From: Dissulfuribacter thermophilus
Lineage (GTDB): Bacteria > Desulfobacterota > Dissulfuribacteria > Dissulfuribacterales > Dissulfuribacteraceae
Direction of reading: 5' to 3'
Length of the DNA stretch: 64,000 nucleotides
NCBI RefSeq assembly: GCF_001687335.1
Contig: NZ_MAGO01000001.1
Coordinates: 62,001 to 126,000, forward strand
In this document: positions 36,042-44,555 of the stretch, piece by piece
Layout: the number at the start of each line of letters is the position of its first letter
Position numbering within the stretch: position 1 is the first letter of the stretch
Position numbers and translations under genes: made by a program
Notes under the pieces: generated by a model
Seen by the model: only the letters and a program-made list of their open reading frames with translations
What the model was told of the DNA's origin: nothing
Database searches by the model: none

Positions 36042-36731
36042 TTACCTCCCTAGGTTTTGTTTTACGCTTTGAATATCTTTAAGATTTGTTGTCTCTCCAG
36101 TATCTAAAGACAGTGCTATATTTCCATTTACCTCTGTCTTTAGGCCAACCACTGTGCCTTGAGTCCACAAGGTGGTATCCAGATTGTTGCCCTCTTGATC
36201 AAGAGCTGTAACTGTCATGAAATATGTACCAGGATTCACTGTCTCTCCTGCATCATCTTTCCCGTCCCAGACAAATTCGGTTTTTTCACCCTGAATCCCT
36301 CCAATATCTATATTTCTTACTATTCTTCCCTGTTCATCGGTTATAGTGACAAGGGTTGAGGCAGACGGTTTGTCCAGTTGAATCTTTACTGGGTCAGCTC
36401 CACCTTCTGTTAACCTTACGGCACTCCCTTTGTAGGTAACATCCTTTCCTAAAAAGCTTACGGATTCCGTCAAACTACTGGCTTCAGTAGCATCTACGAG
36501 CTTTGTAATTGCCTCATTGTTTTTATACATGAGATCAACCATATTGAACTGGGCCACCTGCGTAGCCATCTCAGCACTTTGCATTGGATTCATGGGATCT
36601 TGATACTGAAGTTGCGTAACAAAAAGTTTCATAAAATCTTCCCGGTCTAGCTGGGCTCTCTGATTATTGGAGGCCGCTTTTAGTTCTTCTATTCCGTTAT
36701 TGCTCACAGTATTTATTGTTGGTACTGCCAT
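36042..36731 (-). CDS. flgD: flagellar hook assembly scaffold FlgD
   Basis: FlgD forms the temporary cap at the tip of the growing hook and is lost once FlgE assembly ends. The 229-residue product begins with the conserved motif DREDFMKLFVTQLQYQDPMNP (shown from about residue 29). It continues with a FlgD Ig-like domain and a Tudor-like domain; FVWDGKDDAGETVNPGTYF is the FLGD-Ig hallmark. It lies 15 bp after fliK and 2 bp before flgE, so all three are on one transcript. Confidence 0.95.
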   Translation of the reverse strand: MAVPTINTVSNNGIEELKAASNNQRAQLDREDFMKLFVTQLQYQDPMNPMQSAEMATQVAQFNMVDLMYKNNEAITKLVDATEASSLTESVSFLGKDVTYKGSAVRLTEGGADPVKIQLDKPSASTLVTITDEQGRIVRNIDIGGIQGEKTEFVWDGKDDAGETVNPGTYFMTVTALDQEGNNLDTTLWTQGTVVGLKTEVNGNIALSLDTGETTNLKDIQSVKQNLGR

Positions 36732-36746
36732 TTCTTCTCTGCCTCC

Positions 36747-38687
36747 TTAAACCCTAATGCTAAGTGCTTGCCCTTGTGTCCAAGAGATAAAATGAGATCT
36801 GTTAATTTGATCCTCAGTTATATTTTTTGATTTAGCTGTTTTCCAAGACAGTCCTTTGGTGCTACCATCAGAGTTTCCCCTGTAACGATCGTGAAAACTC
36901 CACTGTGTTTGTGCATTTGATCCTGATTCATGACCTGATACATCCACACTAAATTCTTGGAGATGAAAACCACTATGTGCCAATGTCTCTTTCAAAATAT
37001 TGTGGTGTTGAAGGAGTAGGCCCTTAACGTCTTTAACTTCTGTTACAAAAGCCGCCTTTACAGTGTTATCTGTCTGGTCTACCTTCAAATCCACCTTTAT
37101 TCGCCCAAGTTCAGGGGGATGAAGCCTTAGATACAATCGATTCTCTCCCCTTTTTATGGATTGAACTATGCCCTTACCAATTGTATTAACGAGCTCAACG
37201 GCCTCTTGATCCAACACATGCGGTTTTACCGTATCTGTTGCCTGAGCATAGGACGTATTTCCAAGACCGGGTTTAACAGAATGATCTTGAATAGAGCCAG
37301 TTACATGCCCTATTTCTTTAAAATTGCTATTTTTTGCATTATTTTTCGCCAAATTAGGCTCATCAATATTATTACGATTAGCTTTTTCTTGTTTAAAAGG
37401 ACTAATCTCTCTCAAGTCTTCGATTGCTTTGCCATCAGCCAAGACTTTACCATTACTCTCTTTTAACTCTCCTTGGTCATAGAGAGATATATTCTGATTG
37501 TTTTCATCTTTTAAAATAATTTTATTTGGCGATATGTTTTTCTTTGAATTTCCCTTTTCTTGATTTTTATAAAACTTATCAAGCTCCAAGCTTTCATTTC
37601 CAAACTTAGCTATTTTGACTGATTCTTGCTGTAACACAGGAGAATCATGTACTTTTCCTCGTATTACATTGAAACCATCTTGAAAAAAATCTCCTTTGGA
37701 TGGACCAAAGGAGGGCTCCTCTTGATTTTCAAAACTATCCAGAATCTTGGAGTGATCTTTCTCTACAGTTATATTCGCAATCCCACGATATTTAGCGCCA
37801 GAGGCTAGATCTTCCGAGACTGCGGAATAAGGCATACCTTTTACATCCTTACCCCCTGCTGTTGACTGTGATTCAACCATAGGGGCTTTATTAGAAACAT
37901 CTATTTGACGAAGAGTCTGTTGAACTATTTCCTTTGTTTGAAACTCCTCAAACTCGCTTGGACTAGACTTCAGAAAATCAATTATCCTTTTTAAGCTCTC
38001 GGTAAGCTCAGATATTTTTTTATTGTGAGGTGAAAGATCAGATTGCAAAAAGTGATTCTCAGATGGGATCTTTTTTCCATCTTCTTTAAAGAATTCTAGT
38101 TTTATTTGATCATCAGCATTAATTTCCTTATTAAGGCCAATAGGACCTGTTTTAATGTAATATTCATTAGGTTTTAATTGTGATTCTTTTAAAAAAACTA
38201 CTTTATTCAGAGGATCAGTGAAATTTTTTTCTATAAGATCAATAATCCCAAATAAAAATCCTTGCCCATCCTCCCTTCCTTTAGATTCCGCCGTATTATC
38301 TTTAATTTTTGCCTCTTTTTCTAGACTTTGTAACGAATCCATCTGAGGTTCAGGGCTACTGCCTTCAACAGGCTCATCTAAAGGATTCGAAAAACTATTA
38401 AGGGCCTTAAAAAGTTCATTTAAATAGCCTTCTAAAGTCAAATCTCCATTAGACTGCTCCTTGGAAAGGTTCGTTAAAAATTCCTTAAGCTCTCCTAAGA
38501 CCTGAGTCTTCAACCCCTGAACGCCATTTTCTCCAGCATCTTTGCACAATCCAGCCAAGGCCTCGTTGAACATTTCCACAAATTGATGATCTTCTGCAAA
38601 GACTTCTCCTGCGACAAAACCTTCCGTGGATCCTTTGATCAAAGATCCTGGAGTCATCAATCCCAATATTTCACTTAACAGGATCAT
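36747..38687 (-). CDS. fliK: flagellar hook-length control protein FliK
   Basis: FliK measures hook length and switches the flagellar export gate from hook to filament substrates. The 646-residue product has a long, poorly conserved, polar N-terminal part. Its conserved Flg_hook domain (about 520-605) carries the motif LRLHPPELGRIKVDLKV. It is the first gene of the unit and follows a sigma-54-type promoter at 38735-38752. The 38-nt leader between the predicted start point and the ATG is short. The family call rests on the C-terminal domain and gene position. Confidence 0.92.
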   Translation of the reverse strand: MILLSEILGLMTPGSLIKGSTEGFVAGEVFAEDHQFVEMFNEALAGLCKDAGENGVQGLKTQVLGELKEFLTNLSKEQSNGDLTLEGYLNELFKALNSFSNPLDEPVEGSSPEPQMDSLQSLEKEAKIKDNTAESKGREDGQGFLFGIIDLIEKNFTDPLNKVVFLKESQLKPNEYYIKTGPIGLNKEINADDQIKLEFFKEDGKKIPSENHFLQSDLSPHNKKISELTESLKRIIDFLKSSPSEFEEFQTKEIVQQTLRQIDVSNKAPMVESQSTAGGKDVKGMPYSAVSEDLASGAKYRGIANITVEKDHSKILDSFENQEEPSFGPSKGDFFQDGFNVIRGKVHDSPVLQQESVKIAKFGNESLELDKFYKNQEKGNSKKNISPNKIILKDENNQNISLYDQGELKESNGKVLADGKAIEDLREISPFKQEKANRNNIDEPNLAKNNAKNSNFKEIGHVTGSIQDHSVKPGLGNTSYAQATDTVKPHVLDQEAVELVNTIGKGIVQSIKRGENRLYLRLHPPELGRIKVDLKVDQTDNTVKAAFVTEVKDVKGLLLQHHNILKETLAHSGFHLQEFSVDVSGHESGSNAQTQWSFHDRYRGNSDGSTKGLSWKTAKSKNITEDQINRSHFISWTQGQALSIRV

Positions 38688-38734
38688 CTAATAGTCTTCC
38701 TCTGCAAAGCATGCGTATGGTCTTGAAACATGAA

Positions 38735-38752
38735 TTGCAAAAGACGTGCCTG
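38735..38752 (-). promoter_or_regulatory. sigma-54 (RpoN) promoter upstream of fliK
   Basis: Read on the minus strand the site is AGGCACGTCTTTTGCA. The invariant GG and GC pairs are separated by exactly 10 bases, and it fits the TGGCACG-N4-TTGCA consensus except at the first base. The predicted transcription start is near 38725, about 38 bases before the fliK ATG. Sigma-54 control of hook genes is well known in flagellated proteobacteria. The activator (an FlrC/FleQ-type protein) is not in the window. Confidence 0.75.
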
Positions 38753-38868
38753 GTATGAGATAGCTCTAAACTCTTTTTAAGATAGCTTTAAAAAGTTACT
38801 TTTTATTATGGGATTGAAAAAAGCTGTGGGGATATTTGAAAATTCTCAAGAATTGATTGAGGAACATT

Positions 38869-39822
38869 TTACCCATCATACTGGGCACTTGCTTCCATGG
38901 CGCTTTTGTGTACGATCACACGATCACCCCCAAGCTCTTTTGCTTTATACATGGCCTCGTCTGCCTGATGGATGAGCGTGTATAGGTCATCTCTCAACTT
39001 TCTATTAGTCCTTTTAAATCTTGAAATCCCTATACTAAGGGTTGTTCCCTTGCGGTCTGTCTCAAGGTAATTTTGTCTAATGCGTTCAGCAATGATCTGG
39101 ACTTGTCTTAAATTTGCCTGTGGAATGATCAAGGTAAATTCATCTCCACCAAATCGAAACGCTGAATCAACATATTTTCTAGTGGAATTTATAAGGATTT
39201 TTGCAAGATTTCTGAGTATCTTGTCACCTTCTTGGTGTCCGTAGGTATCATTTACAGGTTTAAATTTGTCTAAATCTACTAAGATCAAAAAAAGGGGATA
39301 GCCCTGTCTATAGGCCCGCTCTGCCTCTTCCTCTAGCTTTTGTTCAAAGTATCTTCTATTGAATAAGTCCGTTAATCCATCTCTAATAGACAGTCTCTTT
39401 AATGTGGCCCTGAGGTTACGTTCTCTAATGACGCGCCTCAATTTTGCCTCGAGTTCATTAAAATTAAATGGCTTTTGAATAAAATCACTTGCTCCAGCAC
39501 TAATTACATCAGTATAACTGAAGTCTTTCCCATAGCCCGTCATTACTATTATATCTGTATCTGGCCATCTTTTTTTTATTTCGCGGATGAGACGCATTCC
39601 ATCCATCCTGGGCATTAAAAGATCAGTAATTACTATCGTCGCATGCTCTTGTTCCATTAACTCCAGGGCTTCAACCCCATCTTTTGCTATTTTAAAGGGA
39701 ATGTTTATAGAGTCTATAAAATGACCTACGATCCCTAAAATTGCGGGATCATCATCAACTACTATAATGGATTGCTTTTCTTCATAGGCAAAACGTTCTG
39801 AGTCCTCTCGGAGGTCAACCAA
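38869..39822 (-). CDS. response regulator with GGDEF diguanylate cyclase domain
   Basis: This 317-residue protein makes cyclic di-GMP from two GTP under phosphorylation control. The receiver domain (about 16-130) has the acidic pocket DDD near 23-25, the acceptor D67 and the conserved lysine in QKPF near 117. The GGDEF domain (about 140-310) has an intact GGDEF at 225-229. The product-inhibition site should read RxxD five residues earlier but reads KYVD here, so feedback inhibition may be weak. Translation seems to start at TTG 39822, just after TAGGAAAA. It lies upstream of the fliK promoter on the same strand. A role in motile-sessile switching is inferred from position. Confidence 0.9.
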   Translation of the reverse strand: MVDLREDSERFAYEEKQSIIVVDDDPAILGIVGHFIDSINIPFKIAKDGVEALELMEQEHATIVITDLLMPRMDGMRLIREIKKRWPDTDIIVMTGYGKDFSYTDVISAGASDFIQKPFNFNELEAKLRRVIRERNLRATLKRLSIRDGLTDLFNRRYFEQKLEEEAERAYRQGYPLFLILVDLDKFKPVNDTYGHQEGDKILRNLAKILINSTRKYVDSAFRFGGDEFTLIIPQANLRQVQIIAERIRQNYLETDRKGTTLSIGISRFKRTNRKLRDDLYTLIHQADEAMYKAKELGGDRVIVHKSAMEASAQYDG

Positions 39823-39926
39823 TTTTCCTAACCCACTCTCCCACGAAAAATGTCACTGGTAATCTATTGAATATGGTTAAAGACAAGTTGTCCTTCTATC
39901 TTGCATTTTTTAAAAAAGCTCTTAAA

Positions 39927-40286
39927 TTATTTTATATGTCTCTTGACTGAATCCTTGAGTTCATCCAAATTAAAGGATTTAACTATATAATCGTCTGAGG
40001 CCCACGACGCAAGATCTTGTTTGTACTCAGGATAAGCACTACTCAATATCACTGGCACATCAGGTCTCTTTTGTTTCATCTGCCTCAAAACTTCGATGCC
40101 ATCCATACCAGGCATGTTTATATCCAGAATTACAAGATCTGGGCAAATCTCATCAAAGAGAGCTAAAGCCTCTTCTCCGTCCATGGCAGAAATCACTTCA
40201 TATCCTTCATCCTCGAGTTCTTCTCTATAAAGAAGGTGTATACTTTCTTCGTCATCTACCACTAAAATCTTCTTTTTTGATCCCAT
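39927..40286 (-). CDS. single-domain response regulator (CheY-like receiver)
   Basis: This 119-residue protein is only a receiver domain. It has the acidic pair D11-D12, acceptor D55 in LVILDINMPGMDG, the T/S switch residue in VILSSA, and a lysine in IVKSFN near 106. There is no output domain, so it must act by protein contact, as CheY or Spo0F-type proteins do. It is about 100 bp upstream of the REC-GGDEF gene on the same strand, and a phosphorelay between the two is possible but not shown. An exact palindrome at 40329-40345 lies upstream of its start. Confidence 0.9.
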   Translation of the reverse strand: MGSKKKILVVDDEESIHLLYREELEDEGYEVISAMDGEEALALFDEICPDLVILDINMPGMDGIEVLRQMKQKRPDVPVILSSAYPEYKQDLASWASDDYIVKSFNLDELKDSVKRHIK

Positions 40287-40328
40287 TATAAATATCCTCC
40301 TTTTTGGATTAGGCCTCAGTGGAGGTAC

Positions 40329-40345
40329 AGCAATAAGTTATTGCT
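40329..40345. promoter_or_regulatory. 17-bp palindrome upstream of the CheY-like gene
   Basis: AGCAATAA and TTATTGCT flank a single central G, giving a perfect 8+8 inverted repeat. It lies 43-59 bases before the receiver gene's ATG, the usual place for an operator. It may instead be a hairpin in the leader. No regulator is assigned. Confidence 0.35.
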
Positions 40346-40486
40346 GCAAATTCCTAGTCTGTAAGCCCTCACTTGGTTCAATAGATTCGAAACAGCGTAG
40401 TGTTTAATGAACCTACTTCCCATAAATCAATGGTTCCTCAACAACGGACAGTGGACACCTTATGAGCACTTATCATTTATCAATAC

Positions 40487-41506
40487 TTAGGTCTTTTTAA
40501 ACTCTTTCCTAATATCTATCTCCCTGAGAAAGCGCGCAGCCTCTTCAGGAGGTGTAGGATTAATATAGAAACCTGTACCCCATTCAAATCCTGCCACCAT
40601 AGTTAATTTGGGCATTATTTCAATGTGCCAATGATAGTGTTCAAGAGAGCCATTTCTTAGAGGTGCACTATGAAGCATATAATTATATGGGACTCGGGGT
40701 AGGGCCTTATTTAACCTTCTCATTACTTCACTAAAGAGATTAGTAAGGCCTAAAAGCTGATCTTCGTCCATATCAGTATATGAAGATTGATGCCTTTTGG
40801 GCATAATCCATATTTCAAAAGGTGACCGTGGAGCAAAAGGGCAAACTGCCACAAATTCCCTGTTTTCCGCTACAATTCTTATATTCTGAGAACGTTCTTG
40901 CCTTATAATGTCACAAAAGACGCATCTATCCTTATAATCAAAATATCTTAGGCATCCCTTAATTTCTTCTTCAATCCTGTGTGGCACAATAGGTAAGGCA
41001 ATGAGTTGAGAATGAGAATGCTCAAGAGACGCCCCGGCTGCCCTCCCAAAATTTTTAAATATTATAATATACTTAAATCGTGAATCTTTTTTCAGATCTA
41101 GGATCCTATCTCTATATGCTCTAAATATCTGGATGAGCTGCTCTCTTGGCATATCAGAGATTGTCTCATTGTGATTAGGGGTCTCTATAATGACCTCATG
41201 TGCCCCTATTCCATTCATTTTGTCATAAATGCCCTCGCCTCTCTTATCTAAATCGCCTTCAATCACGAGGGCCGGGAACTTATTGGGAACTACCCTAAGT
41301 GTCCATCCAGGGGTATTGGGGGCAAAAACAGGTCTGCCATATGCAAGCACTTCAGGAGGAGTAGTATTTTCATTGCCTGGACAAAGGGGACAAAAGCCTC
41401 CTTTTGTCCGCTCTTCTTCAATTATAAAATCAGAGGGACGCTTTCCCCTTTCCTTTGAAATTATTACCCAACGACCAATAATTGGATCACGTCTTAACTC
41501 AGGCAT
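40487..41506 (-). CDS. galT: galactose-1-phosphate uridylyltransferase (HIT family)
   Basis: GalT swaps UMP between UDP-glucose and galactose-1-phosphate in the Leloir pathway. In many anaerobes and thermophiles relatives act on other hexose-1-phosphates. The 339-residue product has a zinc-type C-P-L-C motif near residue 40 and the catalytic loop EHSHSQL with the nucleophilic His near 165. A second HIT-like half carries EHYHWHIEIMP. It is the last gene of the rpoZ-dnaJ-moaC unit, 10 bp after the GH57 gene. The pairing with an alpha-glucan enzyme suggests glycogen or sugar-phosphate turnover; that is an inference from context. Confidence 0.9.
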   Translation of the reverse strand: MPELRRDPIIGRWVIISKERGKRPSDFIIEEERTKGGFCPLCPGNENTTPPEVLAYGRPVFAPNTPGWTLRVVPNKFPALVIEGDLDKRGEGIYDKMNGIGAHEVIIETPNHNETISDMPREQLIQIFRAYRDRILDLKKDSRFKYIIIFKNFGRAAGASLEHSHSQLIALPIVPHRIEEEIKGCLRYFDYKDRCVFCDIIRQERSQNIRIVAENREFVAVCPFAPRSPFEIWIMPKRHQSSYTDMDEDQLLGLTNLFSEVMRRLNKALPRVPYNYMLHSAPLRNGSLEHYHWHIEIMPKLTMVAGFEWGTGFYINPTPPEEAARFLREIDIRKEFKKT

Positions 41507-41516
41507 GCTCTTTATC

Positions 41517-43678
41517 TCAAATTAGCCAAAGTCGATTCTCAAAATCCTTATCTGGGACCCTTACCCCAACAGCACCCACTTCAGGCCAACGCTCTACAGC
41601 GACCCCATCTCTAAATACCTCCACAAAAAAATCTAACTCCTCTCCTTCTCCCCTTCCCAATAGAGCAAACGGTAAACCGAGCTCGAGAATATCGTGGAAT
41701 CCATACCTAACACCTACATCCTCGCAGTTCTTTTTTTGTCCGTCAACAAAAATCTCGTAACGCTGATGTGGTTCTCCCTCTTTTGCTGAAAACTTTAGGG
41801 CAAATTTGACTACCCTCTCGCCTCGAATGTTTACAACTATCTTTAGGGATTCCCTATGCCAACGGTCCGGATTTTCATAGGGGCTGACCTTTAAAAATAG
41901 AGAGTTTAAATTAAATCCGTAAAGGACTTCCTTGATATAATAAACAGGTTTATACATGCTAGTGAGAGTACTTGCCTCAAGGGAACCAGCTCCAGACCAT
42001 TCCCAGTAAAAGCTTAGCCTTCCATCTATCTCTGGATCTATAAATCCCATGGGTTCTTTAACAAGACTTACAGCCTTTTCCCTCTTTATGGGTGTATCCA
42101 ATGAAGAGGGCCATGGTTGTCCTATAGTCTCATAGACCCTCTTGAGATATGACCTAAAAAGAGAATCAAATAATAAGGCAAAATCAGAATGAAACTGGTC
42201 TCCGTACCACCAAAACCAGTCACTCCCTTCTGCAGCATATATCCACTCTCTTGCCTCTGCCAAAATACTCGGGTCTTTTGTGTGTGTCCCTTCTTCATTT
42301 GAAAGGGCCGATCTTGCAGAAAGGAGTTCCTCCCAAGCAGTATTTTCCTCTTTGCCTCCTATCCAAATAGAAAAATCACTGTTTATCCATGAACCAGTGT
42401 AAAGCTGCTTTATAGTTTTTGTCGGTGGATATTCTTCCAGATACTCTGTTATTGTTACAAACTGAATCTCTGGATCCTTTGAAATCTCATTATAAATTCC
42501 TGTTAGAAGATGTTGACCTCCGTCCTGATAATACTCCCATGGATTTTCGCCATCTAAAATGATGGCACATAATGGTGGACGTGAATGTCTTTTGCAATGT
42601 TCCAATATTTCCTTTAGCCTACTATGAAAGTCCCTAATGGCAATTTCTGTATCTGTTTTATGGTAAACAAAGCCAATGAGGTCACTGAGTTCATGGTGTC
42701 TAAAGACAATTGGTATAGAATAGTCCTTGTATTCAGCATAGTATGGCTCAAAAAGATTGGGATCTGAGACATGGCCAATGCTTCTCTTGAGAATCCCTTC
42801 GTCCGTTGCCATCCATTTAAAACCGGCCTCTCTGACCAATGGAATGAGTTCAGGGCATACTGAACCCTCTGAAGGCCAAAGCCCATTAGGTGACTTTCCG
42901 AAAAGCCTTTTCATATATTCTACAGACTTAGACAACTGGGCCAAGGCACCTCAGGATATGAAAAACAAGATGGAAGCATTGCATCTGGCATGGCCCTCCG
43001 GGCACTATCTGAATTAATCAATAATGGTAATATTGGATGATAAAAGGGAGTTGTAGTAATATCTATTTTCCCGCTTTTCCAAAGCTCTCTATATCTACTT
43101 ATTAATGCCTCAAGGACCGATAAATGAAAGTCCAGAAGCCCATTTTTTTCATCTTCGGTAAATAGTCTCCCCTTTTTAAGCAGTCCCTGGATAAAAGGAT
43201 CTTTCCTATGAGAAAATCCAACCCATGTAAGGTTGAACCAGACCTGTAGATCTCTTATGTCGTCGTCAGAGAACCTCCTCGATATTTCTTCTAAATTCAG
43301 TTTATTAATTTCTCTTCCGCGACACTCAAGTAATTGCCTGTATCTTTCATAAGGCTCCACCATTGTGGGCCAATGACAAGAAAAAAAATGTCTTAAAATA
43401 AAGACCCTTTCCTGGAAATTTAGATCTTGAGGTAGACGTCGGCTTAACTCAAGAAACCTGTCTTTTTTTTTAGAATACTGTTCTAATTGATATAGAAGGG
43501 AGGGCACCAGATTGAAGGTAACTCTTACATGGTCGTCAGCCCCTTCAAGGGCACTTATCATATCGCTATAGGCCTTTACTCCATGCAGTCTTACCCATGG
43601 CATCAAAAACTCTTGATTTTCAGGATCTATGTATAAGGGCTGATGCATGTGCCATAGGAAGGCAACATTTAAAGTCAT
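41517..43678 (-). pseudogene. glycoside hydrolase family 57 protein, interrupted by a one-base frameshift
   Basis: Two overlapping frames (43678 to 42920, and 42944 to 41517) together give a complete GH57 protein of about 720 residues. The first has the N-terminal motif WHMHQPLY and ends soon after FSYPE. The second resumes with LSKSVEYMKRLFGK, the motif WPSEGS and the catalytic-Asp motif ILDGENPWEYY, and continues through a C-terminal beta domain. In related proteins SYPE is followed by D-A; inserting one A between 42948 and 42949 restores exactly that. So a base is missing, either as a real mutation or as a sequencing error. Intact, it would be an alpha-amylase or glucanotransferase-type enzyme in the cytoplasm. 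Family call is firm; substrate is not. Confidence 0.85.
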
Positions 43679-43679
43679 C

Positions 43680-44042
43680 TCATAAGCCCCTTAATTTTTC
43701 CTCCTTTTCTTGACGCGCCTTACATTCAATACATAAGGTTGCAACAGGTCGTGCCTCTAGGCGTTTTACCCCTATTTCTTCACCACATTCCTCACATATC
43801 CCGTAAGTACCGTCTTCGATCCTTTCTAGGGCCTTTTTTATCTTCTTAATAAGCTTACGTTCTCTGTCTCGAATCCTTAACTCAAAACTCCTATCGGATT
43901 CCACTGTAGCCCTATCAGTAATATCGGGATAATGACCATTCATGTCTGTCATTTCTTCTAGAGTCTGCTCTGCCTCTCCAAGAAGCTCATTAAGCTTGTC
44001 CTCGAGAATCTTTTTAAAGTGGTCAAGCTGTTTCTGATCCAT
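43680..44042 (-). CDS. DksA/TraR-family zinc-finger protein
   Basis: This 120-residue protein has a coiled-coil N-terminal half and a C4 zinc finger with cysteines at 83, 86, 104 and 107 (CEEC, CIEC). DksA-type proteins bind RNA polymerase through its secondary channel and help ppGpp control rRNA and amino-acid genes. The coiled-coil tip contains an acidic DITD-like segment, but the family also includes short relatives such as TraR and YbiI, so true DksA function is uncertain. It lies in an operon with rpoZ, which encodes the polymerase omega subunit that also forms a ppGpp site, and is 1 bp upstream of the GH57 gene. Confidence 0.87.
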   Translation of the reverse strand: MDQKQLDHFKKILEDKLNELLGEAEQTLEEMTDMNGHYPDITDRATVESDRSFELRIRDRERKLIKKIKKALERIEDGTYGICEECGEEIGVKRLEARPVATLCIECKARQEKEEKLRGL

Positions 44043-44057
44043 GAAATCCTCCGTAAG

Positions 44058-44540
44058 CTATGCTTCTTTTTTCCAGGTACCACTTTTTCCCCCGGATTTA
44101 TATTCAAGTTGAATATTGGTTATTACAATACCTTTTTCCAATGCCTTTAACATATCATAGACAGTGAGGGCTGCGACTGTTGCAGCAGTCATGGCCTCCA
44201 TCTCCACCCCGGTTTTAGCTGTAGTACGAGCTGTTGCCGTAATTTTTACGGCCCTTTCTTCAGGGATCAAATCAAAATCAATCCCCACAAAATTAAGAGG
44301 CAGAGGATGACATAAGGGAACAAGCTCGTCAACCCTTTTAGCAGCAAGAATCCCTGCAATTCTAGCCGTGGAAAAGACATCCCCCTTTGGAACCGACTTA
44401 TCCAACAAGGCAGAGAAGGCATCTTCTCCCATCTTAACTACACAGGATGCGATAGCCTCGCGAGACGTCTGGACTTTTCCCGAGACATCCACCATCCTTG
44501 CCTTGCCCTGATCATCTAAATGGGAAAGTACCTTTACCAT
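44058..44540 (-). CDS. moaC: cyclic pyranopterin monophosphate synthase MoaC
   Basis: MoaC acts after MoaA to form cyclic pyranopterin monophosphate in molybdenum cofactor synthesis. The 160-residue product has the hallmark motifs LVPLCHPLPL and KTGVEMEAMTA. I chose ATG 44540 because the longer frame begins at a TTG with no better Shine-Dalgarno site. It sits 15 bp after dnaJ and 15 bp before the DksA-like gene. Its partner moaA is at 12472, 31 kb away, so the two are not co-transcribed. Confidence 0.95.
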   Translation of the reverse strand: MVKVLSHLDDQGKARMVDVSGKVQTSREAIASCVVKMGEDAFSALLDKSVPKGDVFSTARIAGILAAKRVDELVPLCHPLPLNFVGIDFDLIPEERAVKITATARTTAKTGVEMEAMTAATVAALTVYDMLKALEKGIVITNIQLEYKSGGKSGTWKKEA

Positions 44541-44555
44541 TTTCAAGAACCTTTT

